The position numbers and the translations under genes were made by a program. Positions 17,743-27,165 of a stretch of 64,000 bases of DNA are shown here, one piece after another. Origin of the DNA: Henriciella sp. (GTDB lineage Bacteria; Pseudomonadota; Alphaproteobacteria; Caulobacterales; Hyphomonadaceae). Every line of letters starts with the position of its first letter. The first letter of the stretch is position 1. A model generated the notes under the pieces. That model was not told where the DNA came from. It made no database searches and was given only the letters and a program-made list of their open reading frames with translations. The DNA lies in contig JASJAO010000011.1 in NCBI GenBank assembly GCA_030066975.1, positions 25,540-89,539 on the forward strand. Reading direction: 5' to 3'.

Positions 17743-18579
17743 CTAGTTGGTTCGGACCAGTTTGGAATGGACCGATGTATCTTTAAGGTGACCGACCAAT
17801 TCCGGCAGAAGTGAGAGGTGTTTCTCACCATCCGACTTGTAGTTTAATCGGTCGCGACTGAAGTCTGAAAATACACGTGAGCACCCTTCCACAATTCTGT
17901 CGTGTAGCTCAACAAACACGACAGGAATGTTTCGAAGGTGGTCGTCCGGATTCTTAAATAGCTCGTACTCACCGCCTTCGATATCGAGCTTGATCAGCCC
18001 AATCGGCCTGTTGTCAAACCGTTCTCTGACCTCAGCGACGGAGATCAGGGACACCTCTTCGAGCTCATTGGTCTGCGCTTTGTCCTCGCTCCCAACTGCG
18101 ATGCTGAACCCCCATTCTCCCGTGCCGCGATCGACCAGAAAAACCTTATTCGAAGATTTTTCCGGCGGCACCAATGCCGCATTCAAGCAGTGGATGTTTG
18201 GAAACCCGCGTGTGTTCTGCTGCAACAGTTGAAAATTTCTCGTCGAAGGTTCGACAGATACGATCGTAGCTTTGGGGAAGAGCCTCGAAAGAGAAATCGC
18301 GGCCGTTCCGATATAGCCGCCGGCGTCAAGGACAAGCCCGTCGAAATCCGAAGGCTGCAATCCATCCAAAAGATCGAATTCAGAGCCCAGGCTTTGAAAG
18401 GCAACCCGAAGATCTGGCGTGCCCGGTCTGACGCTGATCGTCGTGTCAGAGAGCTTCACCTGCATCGGGGTCTTATTGCCGAAATAAGAGTTCAATCGAT
18501 ATCGAACATAGGGCAGCACGCCGACTTTTGACGCTCCGCTTATGGCGCTAGAGAGCAATCCAGAAAACTTGCTTTTCAT
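17743..18579 (-). CDS. FkbM family methyltransferase
   Basis: A 278-residue protein with a class I S-adenosylmethionine-binding domain. LVLDAGGYIGTAAISLS (near residue 105) is motif I, TIVSVEPSTRNFQLL is motif II, and LIKLDIEGGEYELF near residue 205 is the FkbM signature. FkbM proteins O-methylate polyketides and sugars, and many copies occur in surface-glycan loci. Here it probably methylates a sugar hydroxyl, which can also cap a chain end. It is 36 bp upstream of the GT2 gene and 115 bp downstream of a sulfotransferase gene, all on one strand. Confidence 0.87.
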   Translation of the reverse strand: MKSKFSGLLSSAISGASKVGVLPYVRYRLNSYFGNKTPMQVKLSDTTISVRPGTPDLRVAFQSLGSEFDLLDGLQPSDFDGLVLDAGGYIGTAAISLSRLFPKATIVSVEPSTRNFQLLQQNTRGFPNIHCLNAALVPPEKSSNKVFLVDRGTGEWGFSIAVGSEDKAQTNELEEVSLISVAEVRERFDNRPIGLIKLDIEGGEYELFKNPDDHLRNIPVVFVELHDRIVEGCSRVFSDFSRDRLNYKSDGEKHLSLLPELVGHLKDTSVHSKLVRTN

Positions 18580-18694
18580 GCTTCGATTAATCCCTTCTAT
18601 TGCTCAGTCTGATCGCCATTGTGACAAGGCTTCATGCGGGCAAACGGCGTCCGTTTCAAAATCATAGTTCGCAAGCTGTGTCCCCATCGATCGT

Positions 18695-19522
18695 TCAGTC
18701 GCAAGCTACGGGTATGTCCATGGTCGCAATGATGTCTTCAATTTGCTGGCGGTTCTTGACCATCTTTAACGGATCAGAACTGCCAATCTTTTGGAGATCA
18801 GTTGCAACTCGTACAAAGGGAAGCCTCAGTTCAGATAAAATAGAGTCCACTGTCGATTGATGCGATTCCGGGTCCGACAAATCTGATTCATATTTGAGTT
18901 TGATATGCGGAATACTGTTCAGCGCCGCCCGATCATCCTGAGAAAAAGACTGACGACGCTTGAGTCTTCGTCGGAACTCGCTTGGCTCAATCGCTACTGC
19001 TATCCGCTCCACTTCGTTGTCGGTCTTATGATAAGCTCCGCGGACAATGGCTGCGCATTCCGACACCACCTGAGCAACTTTATCTTCCCGTTCTATATTC
19101 ACAATTAGCCAGCCATCGTCGTGAAGAGCGCTTAGAAATTTCGATGGCTCTATCGGACGACTTTTTTTGCGTTCAGTGACAAGGTGCGATCCTTTGACGT
19201 GAACGACGACATTCTGGTTGTGATTGCCGCGTCCAAGACCCCGGACAAACGAAATTGGGGCGGCGACCTCGCGGGTATATGTGTCCAAGACCTCTCCGTG
19301 CCCACGAAAATGACCTGTTGAAGACAGTAGACTCTCCAGCAATGTTGTTCCGGTTCGTCCCTGTGCGTAAATCAATACGTGTTTTGAGTTTGCAGAAGGT
19401 CGACGGAGTAAATCTGCAATATAGTAGCGAACTTCCCTCAATCTCAGGAACAGACGTGTTCGAAATTTTGTTGACCTCGTTACCCGAGCGTCGACCGGTT
19501 TTGGGACGTCCCCGCTTATCAT
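18695..19522 (-). CDS. Sulfotransferase-like protein
   Basis: A 275-residue protein (using the ATG at 19522) with the PAPS-loop-like motif YAQGRTGTTLLESLL near residue 50. The QGRTGTT form is typical of the sulfotransfer_3-like bacterial group. A clear 3'-phosphate R-D-P motif is missing; NIEREDKVAQVVS near residue 135 may take that place. The ATG at 19522 overlaps the ABC transporter stop as ATGA. A start at 19585 would overlap that gene by 67 bp and is less likely. It is the most divergent of the four sulfotransferase-like proteins, so activity is less certain. Confidence 0.72.
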   Translation of the reverse strand: MISGDVPKPVDARVTRSTKFRTRLFLRLREVRYYIADLLRRPSANSKHVLIYAQGRTGTTLLESLLSSTGHFRGHGEVLDTYTREVAAPISFVRGLGRGNHNQNVVVHVKGSHLVTERKKSRPIEPSKFLSALHDDGWLIVNIEREDKVAQVVSECAAIVRGAYHKTDNEVERIAVAIEPSEFRRRLKRRQSFSQDDRAALNSIPHIKLKYESDLSDPESHQSTVDSILSELRLPFVRVATDLQKIGSSDPLKMVKNRQQIEDIIATMDIPVACD

Positions 19523-21348
19523 TTTTTGCTCGCTGCCCGGATCAGGCGTTGAAAGGCGGGATTTGATTTTTCGAGGTCGTCCCAAGTGCCGAAGCCGACG
19601 AGGTGTCCTTTGTCCAGCACGGCAATTCGGTCACAGGTTTTGATCGTGCTCAGGCGATGGGCGATCATTGCAACAGTCTTGTCACCGGGCAGCGCATCGA
19701 TCGCTGACATGACTTCATTTTCGGTCGAGGTGTCCAGCGCGCTGGTGGCCTCATCGAACATAATCAGATCCGCGTCATGATATAACGCCCGTGCAATTCC
19801 GATGCGTTGCCGTTGCCCGCCCGATAGCCTTATACCGCGCTCACCAGTGAAGGTGTCATAACCGTCGGGCAATTCATTTTCGATGAAGGCATGTAGCTGG
19901 GCCGCTTTGGCGCTCGCGCGGACTTTCTCAAGATCAATCTTGTCCAGATCTTCACCCATTGCGATGTTCTCGGTGATCGATGCATCCAGGAGGAAAATAT
20001 CCTGAGGGACGTAACCGACGCTTCTTTGCCAGGCGCGGATATTGCCGTCATCGATTTCTGTGTCGTCGACGTTCAGCGCGCCTTCGTGCGGCGTTAGAAG
20101 ACCGAGAATCACATCTGCCAGGGTTGTTTTGCCAGCACCCGTGCTGCCGACAATGCCGATCCTGTCCCCGGCATGGATGGTCATCGATATATCCGTCAGT
20201 CCCGCAAGGTCGGTGCCGGGGTAACGATAGGTCACGTTTTCGAGTTCGACGTTCGCCCGCAATCCCAAGGGAGGCGGCGCTCGACGTGTGAGTTTGGTCG
20301 GGGTGGTTTGGGTCGGACGCTGGGCTTCGATACGTTCAATCGCAGCGGCCCCAAACTGAAGCTGCGCCAGGCCTTTGTAGAATTTCGCCATTTCCGGCAG
20401 GATGCGCTGCCCTGCAATCGCCAGCACACCGAGCAATGGCAGAATGTCGGCCAAGGCAGAGGATGATGAACCATCTGCAGAGAAAAGCATCACCACGCAG
20501 ATCACAATGATGGAACTGAACGCAACGCTTTGCATCACATAGTGAGGCAGCTCTCGGATCAGAGCCGCCCGCACCATGGCGTTCGCCATTTTAAGTGATG
20601 GCGCTTTGAAACGATCGAGATACAGCCGTTCATGGCCCATGAGTTTCAGATGTTTGATCCCGCCCAGCATGTCGCCGACGACCTTGTAGCGCGAATTGTT
20701 GGCCTGATTGCGTTCTTTTCCCGCTCGGGTGAGCGCGCTGCGGCTTAGGGTTAAAGTCGACCCATAAATCAGCCCCACGACAGCAAACAGAGATAGCGCC
20801 ACAATCGGGTTGACGAAAATGAGCAGGACCACGATTGCCAAAACAGAGAGCAGGCCGCCAATCGCTTCGATCACAGGCTTGAAGTATTGCGTGACGGCGA
20901 CTTGGGTCTCGGCGAGTGTCTGTGTCGTAAACTCACCTGAATGCACGTTGAGAAAGTACTCGTACGGGCGGCCAAGTGCAGAGCTGAGCATGTTTGAGCT
21001 CAGGCTGTAGATCCGCATGGTTGTAAACCGCGTCATGACCCAGACACGCAGCATCTGGATGGCATTGGATATCAGGATTGCGCCTACTGTCAGCAGTCCG
21101 AGTGCGATCAGGAGGTCACGCGTCGATTGAAACCCACCCACGTCATTGAACCAACGCAGCAATGCCACGTCCTGAACCCGGCTCGGGTCGGCAACAACTG
21201 TCAAAAACGGGATCACGGAAGCAACCATGAAGGCCGAGGCCAAGGCCGCGATAATCGCGACCAGCATCACAATCAGCAGGTTCCGCTTTTCTCTTTTATT
21301 GAGTAAAGACAGTGCGGTACGAAGCGTTTTGAAGTCTATGAAGAACAC
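19519..21348 (-). CDS. ABC transporter, fused permease/ATPase (MsbA/PglK type)
   Basis: A 609-residue half-transporter. Residues 1 to about 320 hold six membrane helices of an ABC exporter. The nucleotide-binding domain has Walker A GSTGAGKTT, signature LSGGQRQR, Walker B LIMFDEATSALD and the switch His in AHRLSTI. It presumably works as a homodimer that flips a lipid-linked oligosaccharide or exports a glycan precursor, as PglK or MsbA do. It is the first gene of the long leftward run. The apparent start is GTG with no good Shine-Dalgarno sequence, so a start further inside is possible. No Wzx-type flippase is seen in the window, which makes this the candidate flippase. Confidence 0.87.
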   Translation of the reverse strand: MFFIDFKTLRTALSLLNKREKRNLLIVMLVAIIAALASAFMVASVIPFLTVVADPSRVQDVALLRWFNDVGGFQSTRDLLIALGLLTVGAILISNAIQMLRVWVMTRFTTMRIYSLSSNMLSSALGRPYEYFLNVHSGEFTTQTLAETQVAVTQYFKPVIEAIGGLLSVLAIVVLLIFVNPIVALSLFAVVGLIYGSTLTLSRSALTRAGKERNQANNSRYKVVGDMLGGIKHLKLMGHERLYLDRFKAPSLKMANAMVRAALIRELPHYVMQSVAFSSIIVICVVMLFSADGSSSSALADILPLLGVLAIAGQRILPEMAKFYKGLAQLQFGAAAIERIEAQRPTQTTPTKLTRRAPPPLGLRANVELENVTYRYPGTDLAGLTDISMTIHAGDRIGIVGSTGAGKTTLADVILGLLTPHEGALNVDDTEIDDGNIRAWQRSVGYVPQDIFLLDASITENIAMGEDLDKIDLEKVRASAKAAQLHAFIENELPDGYDTFTGERGIRLSGGQRQRIGIARALYHDADLIMFDEATSALDTSTENEVMSAIDALPGDKTVAMIAHRLSTIKTCDRIAVLDKGHLVGFGTWDDLEKSNPAFQRLIRAASKK

Positions 21349-21780
21349 TATACTATTTTGCGGCGCGGGCGCTAGCCGAGTTAATCCGCAATCAGAACAT
21401 CAGTCCAGATCTGGACCAATCCAGATCGCTTTTTTGGACGGATATCCAGATTGTATACTTGGCGCGAGTCTATGAGTTCTGAGCCCTAAGTCCGGCACCG
21501 CGTGCGAAGGCTGAAAATTCGGATTTTCCATAGCTACCGCACTCGAAGGTACACTACATTTTGCACCATCAAGCTGCTTGTCCAATGGCGAAACCGGCCT
21601 GCATGGTCAAGCCTGTAAATGCCTTATTCACGGTATTGTTGTGTTCGACTGACAGTGCATTTTTTGACACCCATTTGAAGGATGAATTGCATAAGAATTG
21701 ACCAGCTATAGGGGCGGCCGTCATCTGCGACTGCTGCGATATGATGCAACGCGTCGCTGGTCGGGCTGATGCTGCAGAGT
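21349..21780. other. 432-bp noncoding region upstream of the polysaccharide operon
   Basis: This region separates the UDP-glucuronate decarboxylase gene from the ABC transporter gene, both on the minus strand, and must hold the promoter for the leftward operon unless transcription reads through. It is AT-richer than its surroundings. It contains a palindrome and repeated TCCAGAT words near 21403-21451, and a TTGACC hexamer on the minus strand about 265 bases before the ABC start. A 61-codon minus-strand frame at 21400-21585 has no coding character. Confidence 0.5.
21403..21451. repeat. Perfect 14-bp palindrome plus repeated TCCAGAT words
   Basis: GTCCAGATCTGGAC at 21403-21416 is a perfect palindrome. 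The same half-site TCCAGAT recurs at 21420-21426 and 21445-21451, giving three direct copies and one inverted copy in about 48 bp. It lies 55-103 bp upstream of the ABC exporter start. This looks like a cluster of binding sites for a dimeric regulator; the regulator is not identified. Confidence 0.55.
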
Positions 21781-22731
21781 CTAATGGGCTTTCAGCAGAT
21801 TGTCGAAGTATTCGATCGCTTTGACCAGGCCATCTCTCAGAGGGATGGTCGGTTCCCAGCCCAGTTGCTCTTTCGCTTTTGTGATATCGGGACGTCGCTT
21901 TTTGGGGTCGTCCTGCGGCAGAGGGCGGTGGGTCAGTTGAGATTTTGACCCCGTGAGTTCGATCACTTGCTCGGCCAGTTCCCGGATCGTGAACTCGCCG
22001 GGATTGCCGAGATTAACCGGTCCTGTGATGCCTTCGGGGCTGTCCATCAGACCGATGAGGCCGCGCACCAGATCGTCGACATAGCAGAAACTGCGGGTCT
22101 GTTCGCCGTCGCCGTAAAGCGTGATGTCTTCGCCTTTCAGAGCTTGCACAATGAAATTCGACACCACGCGGCCGTCCTGCGGATTCATGCGAGGCCCATA
22201 GGTGTTAAAGATCCGCGCGACTTTGATGTCGGTTTGGTGCTGACGGAAATAGTCGAAGAACAGGGTTTCAGCGCAGCGTTTGCCTTCATCATAGCAGGAC
22301 CGCGGACCGATCGGGTTCACATTGCCCCAATAGTCTTCTTGCTGCGGGTGGACATCCGGGTCGCCGTAAACTTCTGAGGTCGAAGCCTGCAAAATGCGCG
22401 CACCTGTCCGTTTGGCGAGCCCGAGCATATTGATGGCGCCGTGGACCGATGTCTTGGTCGTTTGAACCGGGTCAAACTGATAATGAATCGGGCTTGCCGG
22501 GCAGGCCATATTGTAGATCTGGTCCACCTCGACAAAGAGCGGGAAAGTCACATCGTGACGCATCAGTTCAAAATTTGGATGATCCCTCAGATGTGACACA
22601 TTCGAGCGTGCGCCTGTGAAGAAATTGTCGACGCAAAGGACTTCAGCGCCGGTTTCCAGCAACACTTCGCAAATATGAGAGCCGATAAAACCAGCCCCAC
22701 CCGTGACCAAAACTCTGTTATTCTGATGCAT
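21781..22731 (-). CDS. UDP-glucuronate decarboxylase (UDP-xylose synthase)
   Basis: A 316-residue extended short-chain dehydrogenase closely matching the UXS family. It has [14 protein letters not shown] for [13 protein letters not shown], the catalytic STSEVYGDP and YDEGKR (Tyr-x-x-x-Lys), and NTYGPRM. It oxidises and decarboxylates UDP-glucuronate to UDP-xylose in the cytoplasm. I chose the ATG at 22731 because AGGAG stands nine bases before it and the resulting length is that of known enzymes. An ATG at 22758 would add nine residues. It competes with the epimerase at 1639-2667 for UDP-glucuronate. It is divergent from metK. Confidence 0.92.
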   Translation of the reverse strand: MHQNNRVLVTGGAGFIGSHICEVLLETGAEVLCVDNFFTGARSNVSHLRDHPNFELMRHDVTFPLFVEVDQIYNMACPASPIHYQFDPVQTTKTSVHGAINMLGLAKRTGARILQASTSEVYGDPDVHPQQEDYWGNVNPIGPRSCYDEGKRCAETLFFDYFRQHQTDIKVARIFNTYGPRMNPQDGRVVSNFIVQALKGEDITLYGDGEQTRSFCYVDDLVRGLIGLMDSPEGITGPVNLGNPGEFTIRELAEQVIELTGSKSQLTHRPLPQDDPKKRRPDITKAKEQLGWEPTIPLRDGLVKAIEYFDNLLKAH

Positions 22732-22946
22732 TGATTTCAACTCCTGAGTCACCCCCAAGCGAATTGCAAGACTCTTACCAGAAATTCAAGTCCGATTTGT
22801 CTGGCAAAGCGGAGTTGGTCTGAAGCGTCAACTGGGATGTACGGCCCATATGGTGCCTGCTTGCGTTTGCGTAGAGAACTGCCGGACCATGCCTGAGAGC
22901 GAAGGCCGCTCATGACATATAAAAGATCGTTGATATCTGTCTTTGC

Positions 22947-22982
22947 ATGCTTTAGCACCAGCTTCGATTAAGCATAATGGAG
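22947..22982 (+). promoter_or_regulatory. Leader of metK with two mutually exclusive hairpins before the ribosome-binding site
   Basis: ATGCTT (22947-22952) can pair with AAGCAT (22970-22975). Alternatively GCTT (22961-22964) can pair with AAGC (22970-22973) around a 5-base loop. Both use the same 3' arm, which ends four bases before GGAG (22979-22982), the ribosome-binding site of metK. Alphaproteobacterial metK genes are often controlled by S-adenosylmethionine-binding leaders, but I cannot match this to a named riboswitch class. Confidence 0.3.
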
Positions 22983-22989
22983 TGGACTC

Positions 22990-24177
22990 TTGGATTTCTT
23001 GTTTACCAGCGAAAGCGTCTCCGAAGGCCATCCGGACAAAGTCTGTGATCGGATTTCTGATGAAATTGTTGACCTCTATTTCGCTGCGGCAATTCGGGAT
23101 GGCTTTGATCCATCATTGGTGCGTGTGGCTTGCGAAACAGCAACGACAACCAGCCGTGTTGCGCTGCTCGGCGAAATGCGCGGACCGGACTCGATTTCCA
23201 ATGATGAGATTGAATCCGTTGTTCGGGCGGCGGTCAAAGATATCGGTTACGAGCAAGATGGCTTCCATTGGAACACGCTGAAGCTGGAAAACTGGTTACA
23301 TGAACAGTCAGTTGATATCGCGGCCGGCGTCGACGCAGGTACCGGGACCTTCACGGACGAGGGCGCGGGCGATCAGGGCATCATGTTTGGGTATGCGAGC
23401 GCTGAAACCGAAGAACTCATGCCAGCCACCCTGATTTATTCACACAAGATCTTGAAAGCGATGGCGGATTTGCGTCATTCGGGAGCGCGTCCGGAATTCC
23501 TGCCCGATGCGAAGAGTCAGGTCACGCTGCGCTATTCCAACGGCAAGCCGGTCGATGTCGACACGGTGGTCGTCTCAACTCAACATATTGAGGGCCTGTC
23601 GGCCGAAGATGTGCGTGAGCTGGTGCGTCCGATTGTAAAGGACGTGTTGCCCGAAGGATGGTTCCCGCCGGAAGACAAATTCTATGTCAATCCAACCGGC
23701 AAGTTCGTGATTGGTGGGCCGGATGGGGATGCTGGCCTTACGGGCCGAAAGATCATTGTCGACACGTATGGCGGCGCAGCGCCGCATGGCGGCGGCGCAT
23801 TCTCTGGTAAAGACCCGACCAAAGTTGATCGCTCAGCTGCTTATGCGAGCCGGTATCTCGCCAAAAACGTTGTTGCCGCCGGCCTGGCGGAGCGCTGCAC
23901 TCTGCAGGTCAGCTATGCAATTGGCGTCGCCAAACCGCTCTCGATCAATGTGAATCTGCACGATTCCGGGAATGTCGACGAGCGCAAGCTCGAAGCGGTC
24001 CTGCTGGAGATCATGGATCTCAGCCCGCGCGGTATCCGCACCAAGCTTGGCCTTAATCAGCCGATCTATGCGAGAACCGCAGCCTATGGCCATTTCGGTC
24101 GCACACCGGACGCCGACGGTGGATTCAGCTGGGAAAAGCTGGACCTGGTTGAGGCGCTCAAGTCCAGCTTCGCGTAA
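22990..24177 (+). CDS. metK: S-adenosylmethionine synthetase
   Basis: A 395-residue Met[15 protein letters not shown] at the N-terminus, [12 protein letters not shown] near residue 122 and [16 protein letters not shown] near residue 264 are the ATP, metal and phosphate signatures of the family. It makes S-adenosylmethionine from methionine and ATP in the cytoplasm. The start is TTG at 22990, preceded by GGAG with 7-bp spacing. The nearby ATG at 22977 is out of frame. It is divergent from the decarboxylase gene. The 230-bp leader upstream may carry regulatory structure. Confidence 0.97.
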   Translation: MDFLFTSESVSEGHPDKVCDRISDEIVDLYFAAAIRDGFDPSLVRVACETATTTSRVALLGEMRGPDSISNDEIESVVRAAVKDIGYEQDGFHWNTLKLENWLHEQSVDIAAGVDAGTGTFTDEGAGDQGIMFGYASAETEELMPATLIYSHKILKAMADLRHSGARPEFLPDAKSQVTLRYSNGKPVDVDTVVVSTQHIEGLSAEDVRELVRPIVKDVLPEGWFPPEDKFYVNPTGKFVIGGPDGDAGLTGRKIIVDTYGGAAPHGGGAFSGKDPTKVDRSAAYASRYLAKNVVAAGLAERCTLQVSYAIGVAKPLSINVNLHDSGNVDERKLEAVLLEIMDLSPRGIRTKLGLNQPIYARTAAYGHFGRTPDADGGFSWEKLDLVEALKSSFA

Positions 24178-24335
24178 GTTTTTATTATCCATTCTCCTCG
24201 ATGGTTCGATGAATTGTTGGTTAGATTTGCGAATTGCGTCTGACCCGTAATCGTGCTGTTGTTTCAGTTACCACCGCAGAACGCGAAGGGATCTGAGTTC
24301 TGATCCGCGTATCGAGCGACGGGAGTGGATTATTT

Positions 24336-25094
24336 ATGAGCCAACGTCCCCCTTCCCCACGGCGACGCCAGACCACCCCGCGAAAGCCTGCGCGTAAGCG
24401 AAAAGGCTCCGTCACCCGTCTACCTCGCGTTACCTCAACAGAAATCAACACGGTTCTGAGCGACGCGCACCAGGAAATCTGGGGCCTCGACCAAATCCAC
24501 CAATTTGTGTCCACCAAAGTTGAAGACATTCTCGCGGCGCGGCAGGTGCCGCGCCAGTGCGTTCAGGCCCCGAGTCTGGATATCGCCGTACCCGCGATTG
24601 AGGCGATGCGATACTGTCAGTACCGTACAGAAATGACGGCGCTCGTGGCCTCAGCCATGGACCGCCGCCTGTCACATCAGGCCCATCCCGCCTTTGTGAA
24701 CATCCTGCGTCAGCTGGCTCCGGATGAGCTGCGGATTCTGAGTCTCATGCCGCCACAAGAAGAAGTTCTACCGCTCGGCAATCTTCATCTTGTTCTGCCA
24801 GGTGGACGAACCCGGATCATTTATCGCTCAATCGTGCCGAGACATGTGGCCGAAGTCTGCAAGGCCAAACAGGCCATCCCGACCTATATCGATAATCTGG
24901 ACCGTCTGAAACTGATCGGCAGTCCTGATACGCTGAGTATTCGTGATGAGGCTGTTTATGCGGACCTGATGCAGCAGAATTTCTGCCATGACCTTTTGGA
25001 GGCGCTTCCGACGCGGGCTCGGCCACGCATTGAGAAACGCACTTTTGCCCTGACCGCGCTCGGCGAGAATTTTCGCACGGTGTGCCTGTCTTAG
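24336..25094 (+). CDS. DUF4393 (Abi-alpha)-like protein
   Basis: A 252-residue protein with a basic, proline-rich N-terminus (about residues 1-32) followed by a helical domain. The stretch HPAFVNILRQLAPDELRIL near residue 115 and the later NLDRLKLIG resemble the DUF4393/Abi-alpha family. Its members occur widely in bacteria, sometimes near phage-defence genes, and have no proven biochemical role. A GGGAG ribosome-binding site stands about ten bases before the ATG. It is convergent with the zinc-ribbon gene (21-bp gap). Whether it acts in phage defence here is unknown; the prophage begins about 3.5 kb downstream. Confidence 0.65.
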   Translation: MSQRPPSPRRRQTTPRKPARKRKGSVTRLPRVTSTEINTVLSDAHQEIWGLDQIHQFVSTKVEDILAARQVPRQCVQAPSLDIAVPAIEAMRYCQYRTEMTALVASAMDRRLSHQAHPAFVNILRQLAPDELRILSLMPPQEEVLPLGNLHLVLPGGRTRIIYRSIVPRHVAEVCKAKQAIPTYIDNLDRLKLIGSPDTLSIRDEAVYADLMQQNFCHDLLEALPTRARPRIEKRTFALTALGENFRTVCLS

Positions 25095-25115
25095 CCTGGT
25101 TCGTCTGAGCGGCGT

Positions 25116-27011
25116 TTATTGTGCTGGAGAACAGGACACTGGCTCATCGGCCGCCGGAACCGCCTGAATGGTCGCGCACAGATCACCAGATTGAGCGGCT
25201 GCAATCACATCGATATCAGAGAGTGCTGTTCCCATCACGAAGGTCTGCTGGCTTGTTAACGTGAACCTGATATCGGCCACGTTCGGATCAGCACAGACAA
25301 GCCGGCAGACATAGTCGGTGTTCTGGACCAGAACCTGCGCAGCCGCTGTCCCGGTATTATCAGAAGGGGGAGAGATATCCGTTGAGGTTTCGACGAGTGC
25401 AGGCTCTGGTTCAATCGTCGCTGGTGGCGTTGGGTCCTGCTCGGGCACAGCTTCGGGCGAAGCCTCAGTAACCTCGTCAGCACCGGAACCAATTGCGGGC
25501 TGATCAGCCGTTTCGGTCGCCAAGTCGGGTTCCGTAAGCACCGGGTCGGCTGGATCGGTGGATGCGGTCGCCAGCTCGACATCGTTTGCTTCGCCGTCGG
25601 TCAGCCCCGTTTCAGGCGGTTCCGGGATTTCAATCAGATCTCGGCTCGGGGAAGCCTCCAGAGGAATGATGCGGGCTGTGGTTCCGGTTTGACCGGGGCG
25701 GGGGCTCGCGAGGGCAATATATTCCGCACTCATCGACAGGAACCGCTGATCGTTGCCGCTTGCCGAGCCGAGTGAAAGCGTGCTTGATCGTGCTGACTCT
25801 GCCACGGGGTCATAAATAGCAGAATTGATGCCGGTTTCTTCCAGACAGCTGATCTGCAGGTCTGTCTGGATCTTCTGGATGGCGCAGTTGCCGGACTTTT
25901 CCATCGCAGCGGTAACGGGTAGGGCAATATCACCGGTGGTTCGGCCAAGCGCATCCACGCTCAGGACTCGAGGCACGGCCCCGCTGATCAGCAGATGTGT
26001 CACACCGTTTTCGTCCACCGTCATTGCCAGCAAGTGTTGATCCTGACGCAGATCGACCATTTCAGACATGACCAACTGACCGGCGCGGCTAAGCGAAGAT
26101 AAGTGCAGCACGCGTTGTCCGGCGCTATTGGCATCTTCGGATACGATGACGATTTCATCGAACGGCGTGCGGGCCGCGAGCGCCGAGGTCCCTAAAGCGG
26201 ACGGCAGCTGACGTTGCCAGTCAATGTAGCTGTCCGCGCCGATCATCACCACGCTCAACTCATTGTAGGATTCACCCGGAAGAACTGCGATAATGCCCTC
26301 GGCCAGATTAAACAGGCTGGTCTCGAACCCTTTTTCGTCGGACGAGGGGAAGTCGCGCCCCCAGAGGCGCTGGCCATCGGCGGTCTGCGAGATGATCGAA
26401 ACGGTCGATCTTTGTTTGACCGCAAATGTCATATCGCCAGAGGCCTGTCCCACGACGCTTACCAGTTCGCCCGGCGCGACCGGACCAAGCGCCCTTTCCC
26501 CGCGTAGAATGCCGCTCCGATCAAAAGTCAGGGCAAAGCGCGTATTCCCCTGAGATCTCACCGGGTCCCGCAAGGCGCGCGATCCGATCAGGACCAATCC
26601 GCTTTGATCTTCCGTTCGAGACGCGATCAGGTCCAGGAAAGGTAGATCGGTTTGCATGATGGCCTGGTCACCGGATTGATCGGAATTGACCGACTGAAAA
26701 ATCTCTCCCGTCGTTTCCACAGTCGTGAGTGGCGCTTCTGGCTGGGCTCGCTCGGTAACGCGTGTCTGCCCAAACCAGCCGATCCCGACACCAGCGCCGA
26801 GCAAGAGAACGCCGGTCAGTCCAAACAAGGCATACCGGGAGAATTTCGAGCTACCGCTGCTGGAGTCGCCAAACGATGCCTTGATGTAGGGATCATCCAA
26901 TGGCGCCGCGGATTCGAAACTCTCGTCGAGATCTAGAATCAGGTTGCACGATGGGCATTTCAGACTCGTGCCATGCTCCACCAGGACAGACATACAATTA
27001 GAACATCTCAT
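25116..27011 (-). CDS. Zinc-ribbon single-pass membrane protein with large exported domain
   Basis: A 631-residue protein of unknown function. An N-terminal zinc ribbon has C3, C6, C19 and C22. An acidic linker follows, then one membrane helix (about residues 60-78, ALFGLTGVLLLGAGVGIGWF). The large outer part, about residues 100-460, reads like repeated beta-strand blades that could form a propeller. Residues about 465-560 are rich in Pro, Glu, Asp and Thr and look disordered. A small C-terminal domain with paired cysteines ends in CSPAQ. The architecture puts a metal-binding domain inside and a possible sensor or scaffold outside. It is not recognisable as a named family. Confidence 0.7.
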   Translation of the reverse strand: MRCSNCMSVLVEHGTSLKCPSCNLILDLDESFESAAPLDDPYIKASFGDSSSGSSKFSRYALFGLTGVLLLGAGVGIGWFGQTRVTERAQPEAPLTTVETTGEIFQSVNSDQSGDQAIMQTDLPFLDLIASRTEDQSGLVLIGSRALRDPVRSQGNTRFALTFDRSGILRGERALGPVAPGELVSVVGQASGDMTFAVKQRSTVSIISQTADGQRLWGRDFPSSDEKGFETSLFNLAEGIIAVLPGESYNELSVVMIGADSYIDWQRQLPSALGTSALAARTPFDEIVIVSEDANSAGQRVLHLSSLSRAGQLVMSEMVDLRQDQHLLAMTVDENGVTHLLISGAVPRVLSVDALGRTTGDIALPVTAAMEKSGNCAIQKIQTDLQISCLEETGINSAIYDPVAESARSSTLSLGSASGNDQRFLSMSAEYIALASPRPGQTGTTARIIPLEASPSRDLIEIPEPPETGLTDGEANDVELATASTDPADPVLTEPDLATETADQPAIGSGADEVTEASPEAVPEQDPTPPATIEPEPALVETSTDISPPSDNTGTAAAQVLVQNTDYVCRLVCADPNVADIRFTLTSQQTFVMGTALSDIDVIAAAQSGDLCATIQAVPAADEPVSCSPAQ

Positions 27012-27165
27012 TGCGTCCTCCCGGACCTACTCTACCGCAACTACCAATCAAACCTGCTCAGTGTGGGATGAGAAAGCCCAACCTGTCAATTTTGTCAGGC
27101 ATTCAACAACTATGCCATATCGCCGTGCTTTACAGGTAACATGATATGCAATAACATTCCAATTG

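Noticed and set aside
21400..21585. 61-codon minus-strand frame in the polysaccharide promoter region
   Set aside because: It overlaps the palindrome cluster and has no coding features.
22750..22990. A named S-adenosylmethionine riboswitch upstream of metK
   Set aside because: I could not match any published consensus by eye, so only the competing hairpins are reported.
24336..25094. Classifying the DUF4393-like gene as an anti-phage defence system
   Set aside because: The family name suggests abortive infection, but no partner gene or toxin feature is visible here.
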